Positions 53,117-62,610 of a stretch of DNA of 64,000 nucleotides are shown here, piece after piece; position 1 is the stretch's first letter; every line of letters starts with the position of its first letter. This DNA comes from Alphaproteobacteria bacterium (lineage in GTDB: Bacteria; Pseudomonadota; Alphaproteobacteria; SP197). The notes under the pieces were generated by a model. It had not been told where the DNA came from. It was given only the letters and a program-made list of their open reading frames with translations, and made no database searches. The DNA lies in NCBI GenBank assembly GCA_016869675.1, contig VGDP01000012.1, forward strand, positions 1 to 64,000, in the 5' to 3' direction. The translations under genes and the position numbers were made by a program.

Positions 53117-55129
53117 ATGCGCGTCGGCGTCGAGGTGGGTGGCACGTTCACGGACCTGGTGGCGATCGACGGCGGCACGGTACGCGTGGCCAAGGTGCCG
53201 AGCGTGCCGCGCCGCCCGGACGAAGGGGCGTTCCAGGCGTTGCAGGCCGGCAAGCTGGACCTGGGCGCCATCAAGGACCTCGTCCACGGCTCGACGGTGG
53301 GCACCAACGCGGTGCTCGAGCGCAAGGGCGCGCGGGTCGCGTTCCTGACCACGGCGGGCTTCCGCGATCTGCTGTTCCTGCAGCGCCACGACCGGCGCAA
53401 CATCTACGACCTGGCGTACAGGAAGCCGACACCGGTGGTGCGGCGGCGCGACTGCTACGAGGTGCCCGAGCGCATGCTGGCGGACGGCACGGCGGAGCGA
53501 CCCTTCGACGCGGCGGCCTTCGAGCGCGATGTGATCCCGCGCCTGAAGGCAGCGGGTTACGAGGCCGTGTCCGTGTGCCTGCTGAACGCCTACGCCAACC
53601 CGGCCCACGAGGAGGCGGTGCGCGACCTGGTGCGGCGCCACCTGCCGGGCGCCTCTATCACCATCTCGTCGGACGTGACGCGCGAATTCCGCGAGTACGA
53701 GCGCGCCTCGACCACCACGCTCGCCGCATACCTCCAGCCGGTCATCGCCGGCTATCTGGCGCGCTTCGAGGACACGCTCGGCCGCCACGGCTTCAAGGGT
53801 CGCTTCAGCGTCATGCAGTCCAACGGCGGCCGCCTGCCCGCCGAGGGCATGCGGCGCAACGCCATCACCTCGCTGTTCTCGGGCCCGGCCGCCGGCGTGA
53901 TGGGCGCGGCGCGCCAGGCGGGGCTCAGCGGCTATGCCAATCTCATTACCTTCGACATGGGCGGCACCTCGACCGACGTGTGCCTGGTCGAGAACGGCCG
54001 GCCGTCGCTGGCCGCCGAGACCGATATCGATGGCCTGCCGGTGCGCCTGCCGGTGCTCGATATCGTGACCGTCGGCGCCGGCGGCGGCAGCATCATCTGG
54101 TGCGATGAGGGCGGCATGCTGCGCGTCGGGCCCGAAAGCGCGGGCGCCGACCCGGGCCCAGCCTGCTACGGGCGCGGCGGGCGTCGGCCCACCATCACCG
54201 ACGCCCACGTGGCGCGTGGCACCATCCGGCCCGATGCGCTGCTGGGCGGCAACTTGCGGATCGACGCGGCCGCCGCGGCGTCGGCGCTGGCCCCCATCGC
54301 CGAGGCCTTCGGTCTTTCGCCCGAGGACATGGCGGACAGCGCGCTGCGCGTCGCCGAGGCCAACATCGTGCGCGCGATCCAGCTCGTGACCACCGAACGC
54401 GCCCGCGACCCGCGCGATTTCGTGCTGGTGCCGTTCGGCGGCGCCGGGCCGCTGCACGCCGCCAAGGTGGCGGCGGACCTGGGCGTGGGCACCATCGTGG
54501 TGCCGCCCAACGCCGGTGTCATCTCGGCCTACGGGCTGATCGCGTCGGACTTCGTGCACTACGACACCATGACCCGACGCATCGCGCTCGACGACGGGGC
54601 ACCCGCGGCAGTGGCCGAGGTGTTCCGCGCCATGCGCGACGGCGCGCGCGCACGCTTCGAGGCGCTCGGCCTGGCCAGGAGCGCGTGCTACACCTTCGCC
54701 TTGCAGATGCGCTTCGTCGGCCAGGCGTTCGAACTGCCGGTCGAGGTCGACGCCGAACGCGCCGAGCGCCTGACCGTGGCCGAGCTGGCGGAACTGTTCG
54801 GCAAGGTGCACGAGAGCATCTTCTTCCATGGCGCCGGCACCGGCCGGCCCATCGAGATCGTCGCCTACCGCCTGGGCATCGTGGCGCCGCAGACCGACGT
54901 GCCGGCCCTGACCGAGGGCGGTGGCGACGCCGGGCGCACCGGCGACTTCGCGCTCTACGACAATCGGGAACGGCAGACCGGCCGGCTGATGGCGCGCGGA
55001 GCGTTGGCCCACGGCGTCGCGCTGGCGGGCCCCGCCCTGCTGGAGGACCCGACCGCCACGGTCTACGTACCGCGGGGCTGGACGGCGCGGCACGACAGCC
55101 ACGACAATCTCGTCATGACACGGGGGTAG
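53117..55129 (+). CDS. hyuA: N-methylhydantoinase A / acetone-carboxylase-type subunit HyuA
   Basis: 670 residues, full length. RVGVEVGGTFTDLVAI and LITFDMGGTSTDVCLV are the two actin-like ATP-binding motifs; GAGGGSIIW and VPFGGAGPLHAAKVA follow in the typical order. With HyuB it hydrolyses hydantoins, oxoproline-like lactams or related amides with ATP. The ATG start shows no strong Shine-Dalgarno. The stop lies six bases before the first HyuB gene. Confidence 0.94.
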   Translation: MRVGVEVGGTFTDLVAIDGGTVRVAKVPSVPRRPDEGAFQALQAGKLDLGAIKDLVHGSTVGTNAVLERKGARVAFLTTAGFRDLLFLQRHDRRNIYDLAYRKPTPVVRRRDCYEVPERMLADGTAERPFDAAAFERDVIPRLKAAGYEAVSVCLLNAYANPAHEEAVRDLVRRHLPGASITISSDVTREFREYERASTTTLAAYLQPVIAGYLARFEDTLGRHGFKGRFSVMQSNGGRLPAEGMRRNAITSLFSGPAAGVMGAARQAGLSGYANLITFDMGGTSTDVCLVENGRPSLAAETDIDGLPVRLPVLDIVTVGAGGGSIIWCDEGGMLRVGPESAGADPGPACYGRGGRRPTITDAHVARGTIRPDALLGGNLRIDAAAAASALAPIAEAFGLSPEDMADSALRVAEANIVRAIQLVTTERARDPRDFVLVPFGGAGPLHAAKVAADLGVGTIVVPPNAGVISAYGLIASDFVHYDTMTRRIALDDGAPAAVAEVFRAMRDGARARFEALGLARSACYTFALQMRFVGQAFELPVEVDAERAERLTVAELAELFGKVHESIFFHGAGTGRPIEIVAYRLGIVAPQTDVPALTEGGGDAGRTGDFALYDNRERQTGRLMARGALAHGVALAGPALLEDPTATVYVPRGWTARHDSHDNLVMTRG

Positions 55130-55135
55130 CTTGCC

Positions 55136-56818
55136 ATGGCCATGACCCGCAACCTCGACCCGGCGGATTACGCCGTCATCAGCCAGGCACTCCAGGCGAT
55201 CGGGCGCGAAATGGGCGCCAAGCTGGTGCGCAGCGCCTATTCCACCGTGGTGCGCGAAGCGCGCGACGCCTCGGCCGCCCTGACCGACCGCCACGGCCAC
55301 GTCATCGCCCAGGCCGAACTGATCCCCATGCAGCTCGGCTCGATTGGCGCGACGATCCAGCCCTGCCTGGAGCGATTCCCGGTCGAGACGCTGGAGCCGG
55401 GCGACTTCCTGATCACCAACGACCCCTACCACGGCGGTCAGCACCTGCAGGACGTGTTCATCTTCACACCGATCTTCGTCGACGGCCGGGTCGTCGGGTT
55501 CAGCGCCTCGATCGCGCACCACCTGGACCTCGGCGGCGGCAACCCGGGGCTGAACGCCTCGTCGCGCGACGTCTATCAGGAAGGCATCATCATTCCACCG
55601 TCAAAATACAGCGAGCGGCGCGATTGGAACGGCGGCGGCCTGGAGCGGCTGATCGCCGCCAACGTGCGCGTGCCCGGCCAGACCATCGGCGACTTCTACG
55701 CCCAGTTTGCCGCCAACCACATCGGCGCGGCGCGCGGCGCGCAGTTGTGCGCGCGTTACGGCACCGACACGGTCGAGGCGACCATGGCCGAACTGCAGGA
55801 CTACGCCGAGCGGCGCGTGCGCGCGGCGATCGCCGCCCTGCCCGACGGCACCTACGTGGGCGAGGACGCGCTGGATGACCGCTGGGGCGATGGCGGCACC
55901 CTGACGGTGCGCGCGACGATCACGGTCAAGGGCGACACGCTGGCGGTCGATTTCAAGGGCACGGCCGGACAGGTAGCGTGCCACGTCAACGCGCCCTTCG
56001 CCTCCACGGTCTCGGCGACGCTGTCGTGCCTCAAGGCGGTGCTGACCGGGCCGGACGTGCCGTTCAACGAAGGCGCCAAGCGGCCAATCACCGTGACCGC
56101 GCCCTACGGCTCGATCCTAAACCCGCGGCCGCCGGCGCCGGTGCGCGCGCGCATGAATTCGGCCTACCGGGCCTATGGCGCGGTGATGCGCGCGCTGGGC
56201 CAGGCGGCACCAGACCGCGTCGTCGCCCAGGGCTACGACACCACCTGGGCCGCGGCGCTCAGCTACCTGACGCCGGACGGCTACAAGGTGCACCTGGACA
56301 TCCTGGGCGGTGGACTGGGCGCCGGCAGCCGGTCCGACGGCTGCGACGCGGTCGACGGACCGCTCAGCAACTGCTCGAACACGCCGATCGAGGTTCTGGA
56401 CATGGACTTCGACGCCTACCGCGCCACGGCCTACGAGCTGGTCGCCGACAGCGGCGGGGCCGGGGTGCACCGCGGCGGCGCTGGCTATCGCCGCGCCTAC
56501 GCGGTCGTCACCGACGGCGTCAATTTCGCCACCTACGCCGACCGCTTCCAGCGCGCGCCCCAAGGCTTGGCGGGCGGACGGCCGGGCGCCAGCGCGCTCT
56601 GCCGGGTGCGGCGCGACGGGCAGGTGATCGACGCGGCGATCAACACCGGCATGATCCTGGCGAAGGGCGACACGGTGGAGTTCATCACCGGCGGCGGCGG
56701 CGGTCACGGCGACGGGCGCGCCCGGCCACGCGGTCAGCTGGCCGAGGACATCGCCGATGGCTTGGTCAGCGAGGCGGCGGCCCGGCGCGACTACGGCCTC
56801 GCGCTCGGCGCGGACTGA
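55136..56818 (+). CDS. hyuB: N-methylhydantoinase B subunit HyuB (first copy)
   Basis: 560 residues with all HyuB hallmarks: REMGAKLVRSAYSTVVREARD, then LITNDPYHGGQHLQDVFIF, SIAHHLDLGG and NAPFASTVSATLS, ending GGGGHGDG. It forms the ATP-dependent hydantoinase/oxoprolinase complex with HyuA. It retains the region missing from the remnant at 5.6-6.7 kb. The second copy starts five bases after this stop. Confidence 0.94.
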   Translation: MAMTRNLDPADYAVISQALQAIGREMGAKLVRSAYSTVVREARDASAALTDRHGHVIAQAELIPMQLGSIGATIQPCLERFPVETLEPGDFLITNDPYHGGQHLQDVFIFTPIFVDGRVVGFSASIAHHLDLGGGNPGLNASSRDVYQEGIIIPPSKYSERRDWNGGGLERLIAANVRVPGQTIGDFYAQFAANHIGAARGAQLCARYGTDTVEATMAELQDYAERRVRAAIAALPDGTYVGEDALDDRWGDGGTLTVRATITVKGDTLAVDFKGTAGQVACHVNAPFASTVSATLSCLKAVLTGPDVPFNEGAKRPITVTAPYGSILNPRPPAPVRARMNSAYRAYGAVMRALGQAAPDRVVAQGYDTTWAAALSYLTPDGYKVHLDILGGGLGAGSRSDGCDAVDGPLSNCSNTPIEVLDMDFDAYRATAYELVADSGGAGVHRGGAGYRRAYAVVTDGVNFATYADRFQRAPQGLAGGRPGASALCRVRRDGQVIDAAINTGMILAKGDTVEFITGGGGGHGDGRARPRGQLAEDIADGLVSEAAARRDYGLALGAD

Positions 56819-56823
56819 CCGCG

Positions 56824-58458
56824 TTGCGCAACCTCGATCCGGTCGACGTCGCGGTCGTCGGCCAGTCGCTGACCGCGGCAGCGCGCGAGATGGGCGCCAA
56901 GCTGGTGCGCAGCGCCTATTCCACGGTCGTGCGCGAGGCGCGCGACGCCTCGGCCGCCATCGTGGACGCGCGCGGCAACACCGTCGCCCAGGCCGAACTG
57001 ATCCCGATCCAGCTCGGCTCGATCGGCGAGACGCTGCGCCCGTGCCTGGCCCGCTTCCCGGCCGAGACGCTCGAGGACGGTGACATCCTGGTCAACAACG
57101 ACCCGTACCAGGGCGGCCAGCACCTGCAGGACGTGTTCATCTTCTCGCCGATCTTCGTGGAAGGCCGTGTCATCGCGTTCGCCGCCTCGGTCGCCCACCA
57201 CCTGGACCTGGGCGGCGGCGCGGCCGGCCTGAACAACAGCGCGAGCGACCTCTACCAGGAAGGCATCGTCATCCCGCCGTCGCGCTTCAACCTGCCGCGC
57301 GACTGGAACGGCGGGCCGTTCGAGCGCTTCCTGGCCGCCAACGTGCGCGTCCCCGCCCAGACCATCGGCGATTTCAACGCCCAGCTCGCGGCCAACCGGG
57401 TGGGTGCCGCGCGCGTCGCCGAACTGGCGCGACGCCACGGCGCGGCGACGGTCACGGCCGTGATGGATGCCATGCTCGACTACGCCGAGCGGCGCGTGCG
57501 CGCGGCGATTGCCGCCCTGCCCGACGGCCGCTACGAGGGCGAGGACTGGCTCGACGACGACGGCGTCGGCGAGGAACCGGTGCGCGTCCACGTCGCCATC
57601 ACCAAGGCGGGCGAGACGCTGGACATCGACTACGCCGGCACGGCGCCGCAGGTCGCGCGCAACATCAACGCTCCGTTCGCCTCGACCGTGTCGGCGACCC
57701 TGAGCTGCCTGAAGCTGGTGCTGACCGGGCCCGACGTGCCGTTCAACGAGGGCGCCAAGCGCCCGATCACGATCCGCGCGCCGCTGGGCTCGCTGCTCAA
57801 CCCGCGCCACCCGGCGCCGGTGCGCGCGCGCATGGAGCCGTGCTACCGCGCGTTCGGCGCGCTGATGCAGGCGCTGGGCAAGGCCGCGCCCGAGCGAGTC
57901 ATGGCGGCGGGCTACGACACCACCACGGCGATCGCGCTGAGCCGCCTGGGCCCAGCCGGTTGGCAGGTCCACCTGGACATCCATGGCGGCGGCTGGGGCG
58001 CGCGCGCCGACGGCGACGGCGAGGACGGCATCGCCGGACCGCTGGGAAACTGCGCCAACACGCCGGCCGAGGTGGTCGACGCCGAATACGGCTACTTCCG
58101 CATCGCCGAGTACGGGCTGCGGCCGGGCAGCGCCGGCGCCGGGTGCCATCGCGGCGGCACCGGGCTGCGCCGCGTCTTTCAGATGACCGAGGACAACGTC
58201 GGCTTCGCGCTCTACGCCGACCGCTTCAAGTTGGCGCCGCGCGGGCTGGCGGGCGGCGTCGACGGCTGGCCGGCCCGCTGCTTCGTCGAGCGTGACGGTA
58301 CCACCATCCCGTTCCGCTCCAAGGCCGCCATGACGTTGCGGCGTGGCGACCGCCTGGTGCTGGAGACCGCCGGCGGCGCCGGCCACGGCCCCGCCACGGC
58401 GCGCTCGAACGAGGCGATCTTCCACGATGTCGAGGAAGGTCTCGTCGGCGATGGCTGA
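56824..58458 (+). CDS. hyuB: N-methylhydantoinase B subunit HyuB (second copy)
   Basis: 544 residues from a probable TTG start giving LRNLDPVDVAVVG, aligned with the first copy's TRNLDPADYAVIS. Large stretches are nearly identical to copy one, including REMGAKLVRSAYSTVVREARD and NAPFASTVSATLSCLK. It differs in the middle (NNSASDLYQEGIVIPPSRF) and near the C-terminus. Tandem HyuB copies after one HyuA suggest duplication and either alternative or mixed complexes. The end overlaps the TetR gene by eight bases. Confidence 0.92.
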   Translation: MRNLDPVDVAVVGQSLTAAAREMGAKLVRSAYSTVVREARDASAAIVDARGNTVAQAELIPIQLGSIGETLRPCLARFPAETLEDGDILVNNDPYQGGQHLQDVFIFSPIFVEGRVIAFAASVAHHLDLGGGAAGLNNSASDLYQEGIVIPPSRFNLPRDWNGGPFERFLAANVRVPAQTIGDFNAQLAANRVGAARVAELARRHGAATVTAVMDAMLDYAERRVRAAIAALPDGRYEGEDWLDDDGVGEEPVRVHVAITKAGETLDIDYAGTAPQVARNINAPFASTVSATLSCLKLVLTGPDVPFNEGAKRPITIRAPLGSLLNPRHPAPVRARMEPCYRAFGALMQALGKAAPERVMAAGYDTTTAIALSRLGPAGWQVHLDIHGGGWGARADGDGEDGIAGPLGNCANTPAEVVDAEYGYFRIAEYGLRPGSAGAGCHRGGTGLRRVFQMTEDNVGFALYADRFKLAPRGLAGGVDGWPARCFVERDGTTIPFRSKAAMTLRRGDRLVLETAGGAGHGPATARSNEAIFHDVEEGLVGDG

Positions 58459-59092
58459 GCCGACGGCGCGCCGGCCGAGCCGCGCCCAGGTCAAGGCCGG
58501 CACCCGCGCGCGCCTGATCCGCTCGACCATCGACGTCATCGCCGAGAAGGGCTTCGCCGGAACCACGCTGGCCGATGTGGCGCACCGCACGGGCATGTCG
58601 CGCGGCATCGTCAACTTCCACTTCGCCAGCAAGGAACAGCTCCTGGCGGCGACCCTGGCCTACATGGCGGACGAGTATCAGCAGGTGTTCGAGCGCGTGA
58701 TGCGACGCGCCGGGCGCGCGCCGGCCGCGCGGCTGGCTGCGCTGCTGAAGGTCGACTTCCACCCGACCCTGTGCACCGGGCGCAAGATCATGGCGTGGCG
58801 CGCCTTCTGGGCCGAGTCGCGCGCCCGGCCAGCGTTCCGGCGCCAGCGCGACACGCTGGACGCGCGCTACTTCCGCGAGGCCGAGGCGCTGTGCGCGCGG
58901 CTGATCGATCACGGCGACTACACGGGGCTGGATGCGGCCATCGTCGCGCGCGGGTTGAACGCTATGATCGACGGCCTGTTGGACGAGATCATGATGCACC
59001 CCGAAGCGGTCAGCCGTGCCGCAGCGCGGCGGGTCTGCCTGACCTTCCTGGCCGGCCTGTTCCCCAAGGACTTCACCGCCCCCGGCCGCTGA
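58451..59092 (+). CDS. TetR-family transcriptional regulator, BetI type
   Basis: 213 residues. Helix-turn-helix in TTLADVAHRTGMSRGIVNFHF, then a BetI-type C-terminal ligand domain (KIMAWRAFWAESRARPAF, ending LTFLAGLFPKDF). Closely parallels the regulator half of the fusion at 16.2 kb but stops right after the ligand domain. It is co-transcribed with, and overlaps, the second hyuB, so it probably controls the hyuA-hyuB-hyuB operon in response to its substrate. No operator palindrome was found upstream of hyuA. Confidence 0.92.
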   Translation: MAEPTARRPSRAQVKAGTRARLIRSTIDVIAEKGFAGTTLADVAHRTGMSRGIVNFHFASKEQLLAATLAYMADEYQQVFERVMRRAGRAPAARLAALLKVDFHPTLCTGRKIMAWRAFWAESRARPAFRRQRDTLDARYFREAEALCARLIDHGDYTGLDAAIVARGLNAMIDGLLDEIMMHPEAVSRAAARRVCLTFLAGLFPKDFTAPGR

Positions 59093-59103
59093 GCCCGCAC
59101 CGA

Positions 59104-60444
59104 TCAGCGCTGGTCGAGCTTCAGCTCGATGCGGCGGTTGCGGCGGTGCGCGATCTCGTCGAGGCGCATATCAAGCGGGTGGAACTCGCCGAAGCCGGTC
59201 GCCGCGAGCCGCTCGGGCGGCACACCCTGGGCGGCCAGGTACTTCACCACCGACACGGCGCGCGCGGTCGAAAGCTCCCAGTTCGAGGCGAACTGCGGCG
59301 TGTTGATGGGCACGCTGTCGGTATGGCCGTCGACGCGCAGGATCCACGGCAGGTCGGTGGGGATGTCCCGCGCTATCGTCAGCAGGGTCGCCGCGAGTTG
59401 GCCGAGTTGGGCCTTGCCGCCGTCCTCCAGGTCCGCCGAGCCTGAGGCGAACAGCACCTCGGACTGGAACACGAAGCGGTCGCCCTCGATACGCATGTCG
59501 GGGCGCTCGCCCAGCACCTCGCGCAGGCGCCCGAAGAACTCGGAGCGGTAGCGCTCCAGCTCCTGCACACGGTTGGCGAGCGCGACGTTGAGCTTGCGGC
59601 CCAGGTCGGCGATCTGCACGTCCTTGTCGCGCGCTTCCTGCTCCTTCAGGTCCAGCGCGGCCGCGAGCGCGGCCATCTGATCGCGCAGCGCGGCGATCTG
59701 CTGGTTGAGCAGGGCGACCTGCGCCTGGGCCTCGGCCGAGAGGTTTTCGGCCGCCGCGAGTTCGCGCTCGTTCAGCGCGAGCAGGCTGGTCAGCTCGGAG
59801 AGCCGGATATCGCGTTCCTCGATGGTCTTCTGCCCCAGAAGCGTGCGCTCGGCCTCGTCGGCCAGCGTCGCCTCCAGCTCGCGGCTGCGGTCGCGCAGTG
59901 CACCGATCTCGGCGTCGCGCTCCTCGATCGTGCCGGCGAGCCGCGCGATGTCCGCCTCGAGGCTCGCGCGCAGCGCTTCCAACGCGGCGATGTCGCGCCG
60001 GAGCGATTCGATCTCGGCCAAGCGCAGCTTGAGCGCGTCCTCGCCGATCTTGACTTCCTCGTCGAGCGCGTCGCGCACCGCCGCCGCGTCGGCCGCGTCG
60101 CGCAGGGCGCGGTCGCGTTCCGCCAACACCGCCGAAAGCTGCGCCGCCGCGTCGTCGCGTGCTTCGACCGAGCGTTGCAGCTCGGCCGAAAGCTGCGCCG
60201 CGTTGAGCCGCAGGTCCGCGTTGGCCTGGCGTTCCAGCGCCAGCAGGTCGGCCAACTCGTCGATCTGCGATTGCAGGCGCGCCAGCGCCTGATCGCGGCC
60301 GCTGAGCGCGTGGGTCAGCACCGTCTGCGCCAGCGAGAAGGCGACCAGCAGGAAGATGAAGACCAGCAGCAGGGTCGACAGCGCGTCGACCCAGCCCGCC
60401 CAGGGGTCGATCGCCCGTGCCGCGCGTCGGCCGCGCAAGGCCAT
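59104..60444 (-). CDS. MotB/OmpA-like envelope protein with long coiled coil
   Basis: 446 residues. A single N-terminal span contains WVDALSTLLLVFIFLLVAF, with an Asp in the position of the proton-binding Asp of MotB. Then comes a coiled coil of some 250 residues, and a C-terminal OmpA/MotB peptidoglycan-binding domain (LFASGSADLEDGGKAQL, LRVDGHTDSVPINTP, ATGFGEFHPL, HRRNRRIELKL). Together with the MotA-like gene just upstream it would form an ion-driven inner-membrane motor or energiser reaching the cell wall. The pair is widespread outside flagellar loci in Alphaproteobacteria. Confidence 0.88.
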   Translation of the reverse strand: MALRGRRAARAIDPWAGWVDALSTLLLVFIFLLVAFSLAQTVLTHALSGRDQALARLQSQIDELADLLALERQANADLRLNAAQLSAELQRSVEARDDAAAQLSAVLAERDRALRDAADAAAVRDALDEEVKIGEDALKLRLAEIESLRRDIAALEALRASLEADIARLAGTIEERDAEIGALRDRSRELEATLADEAERTLLGQKTIEERDIRLSELTSLLALNERELAAAENLSAEAQAQVALLNQQIAALRDQMAALAAALDLKEQEARDKDVQIADLGRKLNVALANRVQELERYRSEFFGRLREVLGERPDMRIEGDRFVFQSEVLFASGSADLEDGGKAQLGQLAATLLTIARDIPTDLPWILRVDGHTDSVPINTPQFASNWELSTARAVSVVKYLAAQGVPPERLAATGFGEFHPLDMRLDEIAHRRNRRIELKLDQR

Positions 60445-60453
60445 GGCGGCGGC

Positions 60454-61599
60454 CTAGCCCTGGCCGCGCCGCTGTACGCTGGCCGCGGCGACCGTGCGGG
60501 CGAGCAGCTTGATCTCCCTGCGCAACTCCTCCACCAGCTGGTTGCGGCCGCGCACCGTTTCCTCGACCAGCCGGTTCATAGCCACGTCCATGTTGCGCAC
60601 GTGGCCGCGGCTGGCCTCGTCGAGCCCGCCGCCGACCGTCGCGGCGTCGACCAGCCGCTGCAACAGCGGCCGCATGTCCATCTGGCCCTCGGCGAGCTTG
60701 AGCATCACCGACTGGCCGACGCGCATCTGATCGGTCAGCGCCGCCAGGCGTTCAGCCAGCTGCGCCAGGTTGGCGTCGGCCGCGCGGCGGCTGTCCTCGC
60801 CGCGCTGCATGATGCGTTGCAGGCCTTCCAGGCTTTCCGCCGTCTGTTCCAGGAGCGCCGCCACGTACGCGGGCACCGACTGGTCACCGTCGCTGCCGCC
60901 GACGCCCGAGGGCAGCCGGGTCAGGCTCGACAGCCACTCCTCGAGCTCGTTGTAGAACCGGTTCATGGCCTGGTCGGCCTGCAGGCCCAGGAATCCCAGC
61001 ACCAGCGAACCGGCCAGGCCGAACAGCGAGGTGGAGAACGCCGTGCCCATGCCGGTGAGCGGCGCCTCAAGGCCCGCCTTGAGGTCCTCGAACGCGGTGA
61101 CCAGGTCGCCCGTGCCGATGTCCAGGCCCTGGATCACGTCGCGCACCGAGCCCATGGTAGTCAAGAGGCCCCAGAACGTGCCGAGCAGGCCGAGGAAGAT
61201 GAGCAGCCCGATCATGTAGCGCGAGGTCTCGCGCGCCTCGTCGAGACGCGAGCCAATGCCGTCCAGCAGCGTGCTCATGGCCGTGGCCGACAGCACCACG
61301 CGGCCCTTCTTCTCGCCCAGCATGGTGGCCATGGGCGCCAGCAGCGTGGGCGGCGCGGCGATCGACAGGCCGGGCTGGTTGCGCCGGAACGACTCGATCC
61401 ACTGCACCTCGGGTTCGAGCCGCGTGACCTGGCGGAACACGTAGCCGATGCCCAGCAGAAACACGCCGGCGATCAGGCCGTTCAGCCACGGGCTGGCCTT
61501 GAACGCCGTGATCACCGTCTGGTTCAGCACCACCACCACGATGCCGACCAGGACCAGGAACACGACCATGCGGATGATGTAGGTCTGTGGTCGGCTCAT
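60454..61599 (-). CDS. MotA/TolQ/ExbB-like proton-channel protein
   Basis: 381 residues. Two N-terminal hydrophobic spans (YIIRMVVFLVLVGIVVVVL; GLIAGVFLLGIGYVF), then GLLIFLGLLGTFWGLLTTMGSV and GMGTAFSTSLFGLAGSLVLGFLGL, the paired pore helices of the MotA/ExbB superfamily, and a long C-terminal coiled-coil tail. I chose the ATG at 61599 because GGAG lies seven bases upstream; ATG 61605 adds two residues. Its gene ends ten bases before the MotB-like start, so the two form an operon with the upstream OmpA-like gene. Confidence 0.88.
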   Translation of the reverse strand: MSRPQTYIIRMVVFLVLVGIVVVVLNQTVITAFKASPWLNGLIAGVFLLGIGYVFRQVTRLEPEVQWIESFRRNQPGLSIAAPPTLLAPMATMLGEKKGRVVLSATAMSTLLDGIGSRLDEARETSRYMIGLLIFLGLLGTFWGLLTTMGSVRDVIQGLDIGTGDLVTAFEDLKAGLEAPLTGMGTAFSTSLFGLAGSLVLGFLGLQADQAMNRFYNELEEWLSSLTRLPSGVGGSDGDQSVPAYVAALLEQTAESLEGLQRIMQRGEDSRRAADANLAQLAERLAALTDQMRVGQSVMLKLAEGQMDMRPLLQRLVDAATVGGGLDEASRGHVRNMDVAMNRLVEETVRGRNQLVEELRREIKLLARTVAAASVQRRGQG

Positions 61600-61617
61600 G
61601 GACATGCTCCGGTCCGA

Positions 61618-62538
61618 TCAGCGTGGCAGGCCGACGACGTCCACCCGGTCCGGCGGTCCCTGCTCGACCGCGTCGCCCAGCGCGCGCACGTCGATGCGGG
61701 TTGAGCGGACCCCGTTCTCGATCAGGTAGTCGCGCACCGCCTGCCCGCGTCTGAGCGACAGGAGGCGGGGGGCGCTGGCGCCGTCGCCCTGGGAACCGGC
61801 GTAGGCCATGAGCTGGATGCGCGCGGTCTCGTCGCGCAGCATGGCCGCGAGCAACGTGTCCAGGCTGGCCGCCGCCTCGGGCCGCAGGTCCATCTCGTCG
61901 GCGGCGAAGCCGATGGTCAGGACCGGACCGGGCTGGGTCAGGTCGAGCGGCCCGTCGGGCGCGAGTGCGGCGACCTGAGGTTCGGGCTCGGGCTCGGGTT
62001 GAGCCACGGTCTCGGGCTCGGTCGCCGGCAGCGGTTCTGCCGCCGCTGGCTCGCTCTGCAAGGGTTCTGGCTCGGCCGCCGGCTCGAGCGGCGCGGCCGG
62101 CATGGGCTCGGCAGGTTCCAGGGCGGCGACCGTCGCGGGCTCCACCGGCGCCGGTTCGAGGTCCGGTTCGGGTTCCGGCGCCACCTCGGCCATGGCCGCG
62201 CTGGTCAGCGCCGGCAGCGCCGGCGCGGGTTCGGGAGGCGGCGGCACGGCGGCTACGGCCGATGGCGCCGGGTCGATGCACTCGGCGATCGGACCGGCAT
62301 CCGCCGACTCCAGCACCACGGCGGATGCGATCGGCATGACCAGGACCGGCGCCGCGGCGCCGTCGCTCGTGTCCGGACCGAGGCTATCGAGGACGCCCAG
62401 ATCGACCTCGACCGCCGCGCGGCCCGAGGTGACGACGAGCGGTGCGGCTTGGATCGTCCCACCCGCCATCAGGGCCGCGACCAGGGCCACGGCGGCCATG
62501 GCGCGGCGACGATCCGGCGGGCGGCGTAGCAGCGTCAT
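61618..62538 (-). CDS. Secreted OmpA-like protein with Pro/Glu/Ala-rich linker
   Basis: 306 residues. The N-terminus (RRRAMAAVALVAALMAGGTIQAA) is a signal peptide. A low-complexity Pro/Glu/Ala region follows (roughly residues 90-195, many EPEP and EPA repeats), then a C-terminal OmpA-like fold (LTIGFAADEMDLRPEAAASL, RLLSLRRGQAVRDYLIENGV). AGGACA lies before the ATG at 62538. It is probably a periplasmic partner of the MotA/MotB-like pair. The repeats are low-complexity coding DNA, so similarity searches there need masking. Confidence 0.83.
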   Translation of the reverse strand: MTLLRRPPDRRRAMAAVALVAALMAGGTIQAAPLVVTSGRAAVEVDLGVLDSLGPDTSDGAAAPVLVMPIASAVVLESADAGPIAECIDPAPSAVAAVPPPPEPAPALPALTSAAMAEVAPEPEPDLEPAPVEPATVAALEPAEPMPAAPLEPAAEPEPLQSEPAAAEPLPATEPETVAQPEPEPEPQVAALAPDGPLDLTQPGPVLTIGFAADEMDLRPEAAASLDTLLAAMLRDETARIQLMAYAGSQGDGASAPRLLSLRRGQAVRDYLIENGVRSTRIDVRALGDAVEQGPPDRVDVVGLPR

Positions 62539-62610
62539 GGTGTTTGTCCTGTCGTCCGCGAGGCGCGGGGCCACCATAGACCACGGTCCCAACGCCGACA
62601 ACGACGGTGC

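Noticed and set aside
59104-61605. MotA/MotB-like pair as a Zorya anti-phage system (ZorA/ZorB)
   Set aside because: No ZorC, ZorD or ZorE gene is adjacent, and the neighbours are an OmpA-like protein, suhB and efp. The pair fits the widespread alphaproteobacterial envelope module better.
61980-62260. Tandem repeats in the OmpA-like gene as a CRISPR or satellite array
   Set aside because: The repeated triplets encode a Pro/Glu/Ala-rich linker in frame; there are no regular spacers.
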